Source of the DNA: Gonatopus flavifemur
Lineage: Eukaryota; Arthropoda; Insecta; Hymenoptera; Dryinidae
Length of the DNA: 64,000 bases
Direction of reading: 5' to 3'
Assembly: GCA_018340375.1 (NCBI GenBank)
Contig: JAFFJZ010000004.1
Coordinates: 49,764,001 to 49,828,000, forward strand
Shown here: one piece after another, positions 57,427-64,000 of the stretch
Numbering within the stretch: position 1 is the first letter of the stretch
Layout of the letters: each line of letters starts with the position of its first letter
Notes under the pieces: model-generated
The model's database searches: none
Seen by the model: only the letters and a program-made list of their open reading frames with translations
What the model was told of the DNA's origin: nothing
Position numbers and translations under genes: made by a program

Positions 57427-59495
57427 CAGGGTGTCCCATTTTGATCTATCACTTAGAATATCTCGAAAACGAATAGATTCAGAAGAAAATGTTCCGGAAA
57501 AAAATTTAAGAATCTGAGGGGGACATCCGATGGTGAACTTGGCTTTGACCTCAGATCCCACTTTCGAGGTCATTCTGAGGTCAACTCATGTTTTTTAAAT
57601 GGAATCCCCTATTTTTCACTACCGGTTGAGATTCTACGCTAAACACCGAGGAACTTTTGTCTCAAACGTTTTTTCGAAATCCCCATAGATGGCGCTCTAA
57701 TTGATGAGAAAATGAGAATTGTCAAACCCTCGGATTGTATTCTGTCTAACATAATGCTCAACTCTTGAGTGTTTCTGATCTCCCGGAAATTGCCGTCGGC
57801 ATCAGCGTTACCCAATGTGCACCACGAGGAGGTTGCGCGATCGGACTTTACACATCATTGTGGCCCTGAAAAGGGCCGATCGTCTGAACTGGAGGTGTAC
57901 CTTCGGGGACGCATTAGGCATTCAAAAGATGTTCAAAATGAGCGCCATTTTGCCTTTGACAAAGCGCAATTCTCTTATGAAAGTTTTCTACAGCTGCTTG
58001 CAACGTAGCAGGTGGTATTGCTGTGCATGCTCTTCTTATTCGATCTTTCATGTCATCGCGTGTTGTTGGAGGTTCACGGAATACAACATTTTTTATGTAA
58101 CCCCACAAGAAAAAATCAGGCGACGTCAGATCTGGCGACCTAGGTGGCCATCGCACAGGTCCTCCACGGCCAATCCACCTTCTAGGAAACTTCTCGTCCA
58201 GAAATTTTCGAACAATTCGCCTGTAATGAGGAGGTGCTTCATCCTGTTGGAACCACATCCTTGATCTCACGTCAAGACTTACGTCTTCCATAAGAGCAGG
58301 GAGTTCAAAATGCAAAAAACGAAGATACTCCGCGCCAGTCAGGTTTCCTTCAAAAAAAATACGGCCCTATGATCCTGGAATCTACAATTCCGCACTGAAC
58401 GTTCACACTCCAACGGTGTTGATGATTAATTGTACGGACCCAGTCAGGATTCTGAGCACTCCAATAATGGCAATTGTGCCTATTGAGAATTCCAACATTG
58501 TGAAATATTGCCTCATCAGAGAACATAACGTGATGAGAGAAAGTAGGATCTTCTTCAATTCTTCGTTGGGCCCACGTGCAGAAGTTCAATCTTGTTATGG
58601 AATCCTCAGCTGTTAGAGATTGCACCAAAGTGATATGGTACGGATGATAATCCAACGATTTCAAGATACGCTGAGCTGTGGATCGAGGAATCCCGGTCAT
58701 TTCCTCAATATCCCGAAGACTGATATGGGGATTAATATGAAATAATGCCAGCGCAGCCAGCGATCTCACATCAGGATCATTGTCATCCGCATAAACTTTC
58801 TTGTTCCTCTGTCGTTTGAGGAGAACTTGACGAGCACGTTGTTCAAGAAATCGGATCGTAATGCGATTTGGACACCCCCGATCCGGAGAACGTCGTTGAA
58901 ACGTTCTCACAGCTTCAACATAATCTCTCCGCGCTTCACCAAGACACAACAAAACGTCAACAATATCGTTCGGCGCGTAATCAGACATGATATTTGGGAA
59001 TGTGTTTCCTCCAAATGATAACAGAGAACTGAGCAGTTTGGGAATGCTGAATTTCTAAGATATTCACACGTGAATAAAAACAATAACAATTTCCAAGAAC
59101 AAAACCAAAACAAAACACAACCGACGGCAATTTCCGGGAGATGAGAAACACTCAAGAGTTGAGCATTATGTTAGACAGAATACAATCCGAGGGTTTGACA
59201 CTTCTCATTTTCTCATCAATTAGAGCGCCACCTATTGGGATTTCGAAAGAACGTTTGAGACAAAAGTTCCTCGGTTTTTAGCGTAGAATCTAAACCGGTA
59301 GTAAAAAATAGGGGATTCCATTTAAAAAACATGAGTTGACCTCAGAATGACCTCGAAAGTGGGATCTGAGGTCAAAGCCAAGTTCACCATCGGATGTCCC
59401 CCTCAGATTCTTACATTTTTTTTCCCGGAACATTTTCTTCTGAAGCTATTCGTTTTCGAGATATTCTAAGTGACAGATTAAAATGGGACACCCTG
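57427..59495 (-). mobile_element. DUF4817-type Tc1/mariner element, copy 2
   Basis: 2,069 bp from CAGGGTGTCCCATTTTGATC to the complement, TA on both sides (57425-57426, 59496-59497), with inverted repeats of about 375 bp. It is inserted in a repeat whose empty version is at 50831-51142. It carries a nearly complete transposase pseudogene on the minus strand. Confidence 0.92.
57914..58988 (-). pseudogene. DUF4817-type transposase, one frameshift
   Basis: 58988-58350 encodes 212 residues (two HTH regions; first catalytic Asp158 in HHVMFSDEAIFHNVG). The frame is lost at a run of eight T (58352-58359 region) where the protein pattern requires seven; past it the frame continues EGNLTGAEYLRFLHFELPAL with the second catalytic Asp (MWFQQDEAPPHY) and the third-Asp motif (PPRSPDLTSPDFFLWGY), ending at HFEHLLNA. 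A single extra T is the only visible defect. Much of the interior absent from copy 1 is present here. Confidence 0.9.
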
Positions 59496-60136
59496 TATAT
59501 ATTTTTCTTATCCCAAGAAGACGTGTACTTGGGAATTAAGTGACATATGGAGTTGGAATAATCGTTCCGTAGTTTCCACTTTTGTCTGCTCCTTGTTTTT
59601 TCGGAATGGCGACAATTTTATCTTTTTGAAAATCTTTCGATACTTCTCCATTTTCGTGCATATCTCTAATTCAAACAGTGCGTCACGAGTTCTTTGACTG
59701 GAGGCTTTGATGCGGTTCGCACTTATGAGAATATAATATAACTTATATAATTTTGATCTCGGAATGGAATCTCTCAATTTTTCTTCGTCGATATCTTCCT
59801 CCCCCTCTGAAAATCCTATATTATCGCTTCCTTTATACAGATCTTCTCAATGATCAATCCATTGTTCTATTTTCTCCTCCGTTCTTATCAATTGTCTCCC
59901 TACAGAATTCTCAAACTTACTGGTTCTAGATTTCATCTGTCCAGAAAATCTCTCAACAATCCTATATGCCTCATCCATTTTCCTTGAATGTAATCTTATT
60001 TCTATATCCTGACATTTTTCTTTTAACCATTGTTCTTCTGATTTCCTTGATTCTCTTATCATTTTATTCCTCAGTGACTTGTATGTCTGCTGGTCTTGTT
60101 CGTTACTCTTATTCTTGTATTTCCTGCTCTCATTAA

Positions 60137-60341
60137 CCCTCACGAGGTAACGTCATTTTGGATAGCTCCTACGATTGGCTCCTACGAATGCTGTTTACGA
60201 ACTAAAGGGATGACATTTAGGGAGCTTATAGACTCCTAGTGTACAATTACTTAGAATATAGTCTGCTTACTCTTCTCTTCAAATTAGCAAGAGAAGAAAA
60301 TTTTGAAAAAGCATGAGTGACCCGACGTTACCTCGTAAGGG
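60137..60341. mobile_element. piggyBac-type MITE with TTAA duplications
   Basis: CCCTCACGAGGTAACGTC at 60137 faces GACGTTACCTCGTAAGGG ending 60341; TTAA stands on both sides (60133-60136 and 60342-60345). 205 bp, non-coding. CCC ends plus TTAA indicate mobilisation by a piggyBac transposase, but the ends differ from those of 16239-21577, so another family member was the source. Confidence 0.85.
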
Positions 60342-60903
60342 TTAATTAAATCAAGAATTTCATCCTATATCCATGGTTTCTTAGGTTCTACTCCATCGTT
60401 CTCTAAAATTTCATTCGCACATTGTTCTATGTTCTGCTTTATATTTGTCCATCTACTCTCTATTTCCAAGTCTTCCTCTTGCTGATCCTTCAATTTTTCA
60501 TCCAACATCACTTCGCATGCCTCCTGTGTTTGTTTTTGTTTAAGATTCTTCAAATTCCATTTTTTTTGCATTCTCCTTCTCTCCTTCAGAGCTTTGAATT
60601 TCAGAGAAAATTTGTGATCACTATCTATATCCGCGCCTGGATAAGTTTTACAGCTTTTCACTTGATTTCTAAATCTTTGTTTTACTAACTCGTAATCAAT
60701 TTGGTGTCTTGCTGTATCTCCTGGCATTTCACAAGTATAGATTCCTCTCGGATGATTTTTGAATAATGTGTTGGTAATAACCATTTTATGACTTCCACAG
60801 AATTCGATTAAACGGTGTGCTCTTTCATTTCTTTTTCCTAACGCAAAATCTCCTAATATGTTGCCTTTTTTTCCTTGCCCTACTACCGCATTCCAGTCGC
60901 CTA

Positions 60904-61154
60904 CACGGAAAAAAGAAAACAGCAATGGTTACTGTGCATCCCAGTAATTCATTGAAAAAAAATGAAAAATCAAATTCACGCCGTTCATTACTGCGTCTCC
61001 CAGTAACCGTTAATGTCCAAGCAGCATTGACGAATTTCTCTGCAGTACACATCACTGTGATCGCGCTAACCTCTATCATCCAAGCGTGTTTTCATTTGTT
61101 TTCCAACTGATTGCTGTTATGGACAGTAACCAGTGCTGTTTTCTTCTTTCCGTG
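60904..61154. mobile_element. MITE, CACGGAAnAAAGAAAACA family, copy 2
   Basis: Begins CACGGAAAAAAGAAAACAG and ends GCTGTTTTCTTCTTTCCGTG; TA on both sides (60902-60903, 61155-61156). It splits the endonuclease frame just before the GDWNAVVG motif. Same family as 21830-22069. Confidence 0.85.
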
Positions 61155-61580
61155 TATGATCATTAAATTCTCTTCTTCCTTTACATATTCTATCACTCCT
61201 TCTAATCCATCGTACGCTCTTTGGATATCTCCCTTTGAGTACGCAGATGTGGGCATGTATACTTGAACTATAACAGTGTCTACCGGTTTTGTTCTAACTA
61301 ACTCTGACCATTATTACGCGTTCGCTATGTCACAAATAATTTTCCATCCTATTTCTTCCCCTCTTATGCATTATAATTCCCACACTTGCTTGACCATTTT
61401 TTGATCCTGTATGAATTATTCTGTAATCCCCACTCCAGAAATCCCCTTCTTGCGGCCATCTCATTTCGCTAATTCCCATTACATCGATACTTGACCTATT
61501 CATTTCTAATTTCAAATTTTCTAGTTTTCCTGTTTCCGATTCGAAGCATGTTCTCTTTCTCCCCTATCTTCTTCGGTTTT

Positions 61581-62554
61581 CTATTTTGTTTGATGAAGCT
61601 CTCTCGAGCAGCCTCCACCCGCAGATCCAAACGGGAGGCTATCTTACCTCCGGAATATTCTACTCGAGAAAACGCTATCATGTTGTTGTTTTTTTCTTTC
61701 AATAGATTATAATTTGAAAATTCTAGATTTGGGAAAAAAAGTTTTCTTTTCTTTGGCAATATCAGAAGATGTCAAGGAATTCCCTCGCTTTCTCTCCGTT
61801 TTAGCCGATGGTCCTGGCGTTGGGATGATTTAGTTTCCCTCAGTTTGTATTCTCCCTTTCGAGTAGTTAATTCCGCCTGAAAAAGAGACCCAAATCTGAG
61901 ATACTCATCCTCCCCACCACGTAAAGGAAGCAGATACCACCAAGGATGGATAAGGATGATAACAAGGACAGTTATCGAGAATATCCCCCCGGAAGACCCG
62001 CAATCATCCCACGGGGAGGGAATTTGATATTTTTGACAAAGATTTATATATACCAGAAATCCTCTATGTATCAGTATCCCACCATGAATTGGCTGTAACC
62101 CCATATTTGTATCAATATTGCGTTGTGTACTTCGCACACTAGCGCGCTCGCCGGATGGTCAACAGAAATTATACAATCATCATGAAAACAAACCCTAAGT
62201 GCTCATAATCACAACCTCAAGCTCATAATCTGCGAACCCACAAAACCAAAGCCAACTTCAGTTTCTCAAATTTGTTATCGATAACAATAAGAAACGTAAT
62301 TCTAGAGTACGAACTCTCAATCCTGCAAACCCCGGAATCCATAGCCTTCCAAATTTTTCTCATGTGTTTTCGTTATAATAATAGAAGCATGTCATTATCC
62401 CAATGAAAGAAATTTGTTGACCCAACACGAATTTTGTTAACAAAACAAAATTCTTTTGTTGATCACATTTTAACAAAATAATTCTTCCAATGCAGTTTCC
62501 TTAATGGTTATATGAAAAATCATCAATCAACGAATATATCATTCTATGTTACAG
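61581..62554. other. Rest of the mRpS10 intron, nothing recognised
   Basis: No repeats or frames that I can assign, apart from a short AACAAAATTCTTTTGTTG-type self-complementary stretch near 62430-62480 that resembles 55850-55960. Confidence 0.4.
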
Positions 62555-62620
62555 GTGGAAATACAAAAGTTACCAGAAAACATCAGAGCACCACTATCAC
62601 CACCCATTACGTCGTTATAA
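62555..62620 (+). CDS. mRpS10: Mitochondrial ribosomal protein S10, last exon
   Basis: After TATGTTACAG the exon encodes VEIQKLPENIRAPLSPPITS, Leu and a TAA stop (62618-62620). The leading VEIQKLPE continues the ITK of the previous exon exactly as in uS10m proteins of other animals, and phases agree (both on codon boundaries). The short C-terminal tail is family-specific and variable. Confidence 0.9.
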   Translation: MEIQKLPENIRAPLSPPITSL

Positions 62621-62643
62621 GGATGAGTGCATTCTTATTATTG

Positions 62644-62649
62644 AATAAA
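62644..62649 (+). promoter_or_regulatory. Poly(A) signal AATAAA for mRpS10
   Basis: A canonical AATAAA lies 24 bases after the stop codon, implying a very short 3' UTR. Confidence 0.7.
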
Positions 62650-63321
62650 AGAATAGAATGATCCACATTCAATGAAATTAAAAAATCTTTTTATTTTCCA
62701 CTCACCATAGATTAGACATCCCTAATTAATTAATTACAAATGGAGGAGAAAAGTATCTAAAATGATCTCTCAAGATGAAATGATTCCAACACAGCTCATA
62801 ATCATTTGTGGCATTTCCTAAGCGCTTTTCAGGGCCTGACCAGAATCTAACGAGACCAGGAGAAGTCCCATTTGATCCTTATCAGGTCTACATGATTGTC
62901 TTGCGGTTAAGGACGGGTGATACACCTTCTTTTCAACGATACGGTCCAATCTGGTTATAAGCCTCGCTTAGGAGCTGTAGTGGAAGGAAGTAAGGAAAAA
63001 TCGACGTCCCCTCCACTACAAGTCACAATTTTGTCTCGCACTACTTCTTATGAGCCTCGCCCAATTCATGTTGAAACATATTACATGTATCGAATCCTGT
63101 AAGTTGAAAATTGAACATATTTTCATTCTCAACTTCCAGTGAACGTTATGTGAATATCTTTGTGCTTGTGGAATATCAGAGTGAGTTAAACATTCTCCAT
63201 AGGCTCCAATTGACGAATTTCTCCAGCCGAAAATCATACTTACCAGAGAGGCTCATAGCAACCCGAGCAGAAGTGTGAGTCCGGTACTGATCCGATTTGT
63301 CCTGAGCCAGATCCGGTATGG
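62650..63321. other. Downstream flank of mRpS10, no gene recognised
   Basis: Contains GATCCGGTA/GAGCCAGATCC-type words and short hairpins (GCTGTAGTGGA facing CCTCCACTACA near 62970-63025). No coding sequence is convincing on either strand. Confidence 0.4.
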
Positions 63322-63482
63322 ATATGAAGGGCCACGGGGAAAAACGATCATAGTCCATTTTTTTCACAAACTCAGTTTTTTATGAAAACCAGTCTTCATA
63401 AAAATAAGCTACCCGTTTTCATAAAAAACTGAGTTTGTGAAAAAAATGGACCATGATCGTTTTTCCCCGTGGCCCTTCATAT
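63322..63482. mobile_element. 161-bp palindromic MITE
   Basis: ATATGAAGGGCCACGGGGAA at the left is exactly mirrored at 63482; the arms stay paired through CACAAACTCAGTTTTTTATG to a TAAAAATAAG centre. ATAT at both ends suggests a TA target. Confidence 0.85.
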
Positions 63483-64000
63483 GGATAATCGGATTGGGCC
63501 CAGATGTAATGTGTAACGCTTTATTTCATTCGGGCCGGATCAGGCAACTTGATTCGAGTCTGATCCGGCAACTAAATTTGGGCGTGATAAATTTTCCTTC
63601 GCGTTTCTGATAGAGATATGTTTATCCTACTTTAAAAAGGTTATTTGATGCGGTCCAAATTGGTTAATACGTAACCCCGTGATTGAATTTTTTTATAAAA
63701 AAAAGCATCACGGGAAAAAAAATTCCATATATGGTCATATATGAAAGTGGAGAATCTATCAGCATTGATCTTACTTCTCTCTCCTTTGGTTTCTCATCAC
63801 GTTCCATTAAAAATTGTGACATTTTTTTGTCCCTATATGGATGTATATGATAATGTATGATTGAATATGATCACATATGGTCATGTACAGTATCATTCAT
63901 ACATGATCATATATGTGGCCAAAATCCATATATGCTCATATATGATCTCATCATCATCATGAAGTAATCAGTCTTACGACTGGTTTGATGAAAACCTCCA
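63483..64000. repeat. CATATATG-rich repeats at the window end
   Basis: Words such as CATATATGGTCATATATG and TGATCATATATG recur in both orientations between about 63720 and 63940. After ATCATCATCATGAAG the window ends with GTCTTACGACTGGTTTGATG, a motif I have seen in dispersed insect retroposons; the element it belongs to lies beyond the window. Confidence 0.4.

Larger units (their letters stand above)
59540..61580 (-). pseudogene. RTE-like LINE endonuclease and linker fragment
   Basis: Minus strand: from about 61580, [20 protein letters not shown] and [13 protein letters not shown] (catalytic Glu), VGIIMHKRG; then, after a [13 protein letters not shown] and [13 protein letters not shown] (catalytic Asp/His motif); then a Lys/Glu-rich linker; and finally the start of the RT domain near 59560 (NYGTIIPTPYV), where it is cut off next to the paralogous repeat. 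Frames are interrupted by two MITEs and several stops. It is a dead, 3'-truncated LINE copy lying in the mRpS10 intron in antisense orientation. Confidence 0.8.
53039..62554 (+). other. 9.5-kb mRpS10 intron packed with mobile DNA
   Basis: It starts GTAACA and ends TGTTACAG. It contains the RT fragment (54738-55830), the right arm of the second DUF4817 family, the Helitron-like tail, the second DUF4817 element and an endonuclease fragment carrying two MITEs. Identifiable mobile sequence covers well over half of it. Between 53039 and 54737 only a small hairpin (53131-53168, CCTAGGAATTTGG/CCAAATTCCCAGG) stands out. Confidence 0.85.

Noticed and set aside
54860..61515. One LINE split by the intervening 3.7 kb
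   Set aside because: The RT start at 55830 and the fragment end at 59540 overlap by about 35 bases with different sequence, so they are separate copies.

Overview
The window is AT-rich animal DNA, almost certainly from an insect. Reasons: spliced exons with GT/AG boundaries; an insect-like mitochondrial ribosomal protein S10 (mRpS10) gene; and a dense set of insect-type transposons (piggyBac, Transib, mariner, DUF4817-type Tc1/mariner relatives, CR1-like and RTE-like non-LTR elements, and many TA- and TTAA-flanked MITEs). I cannot name the order or species. There are no bacterial operons, no CRISPR array and no rRNA.

Only one host gene is supported. Two mRpS10 coding exons lie on the + strand at 52837-53038 and 62555-62620, the second ending in TAA and followed by AATAAA at 62644. 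The 9.5 kb intron between them is filled with mobile DNA. Its 5' exons were not found here.

Layout. 1-6.4 kb: palindromic MITEs, a (GA)n tract and a TGTAGGATC minisatellite. 6.7-8.8 kb: a TIR element invaded by an ORF1-only, HAL1-like LINE and another MITE. 9.0-12.3 kb: a Helitron-like repeat carrying a satellite and interrupted by a DUF4817 element. 13.5-15.9 kb: nested MITEs and a 1.4 kb palindrome. 16.2-21.6 kb: a piggyBac element with TTAA duplications and 1.7 kb inverted arms. 22.4-37.9 kb: AT-rich CCCTGGT-ended satellite DNA holding a CR1-like retrotransposon (minus strand) whose ORF1 is split by a complete 5.65 kb Transib element, and a decayed mariner. 40-49.2 kb: remnants of a second DUF4817 family, then a decayed DDE transposase gene fused to an Ulp1-like protease and bracketed by inverted 184-bp satellite arrays. 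50-62.6 kb: the mRpS10 exons with LINE fragments and a second DUF4817 copy inserted at a site whose empty paralogue is at 51.1 kb. 62.6-64 kb: palindromic repeats.

The best candidates for something new are the following. (i) The Transib element looks intact, has recombination-signal-like CACAGTG ends and a 5-bp AGGCG duplication, and carries inverted satellite arms. (ii) One satellite module (ATGGCGGATCCAA) recurs inside three unrelated transposon types. (iii) The transposase-Ulp1 element has inverted satellite arms of its own. (iv) Copies of the same transposon in this window record filled/empty sites and independent mutations at one codon.
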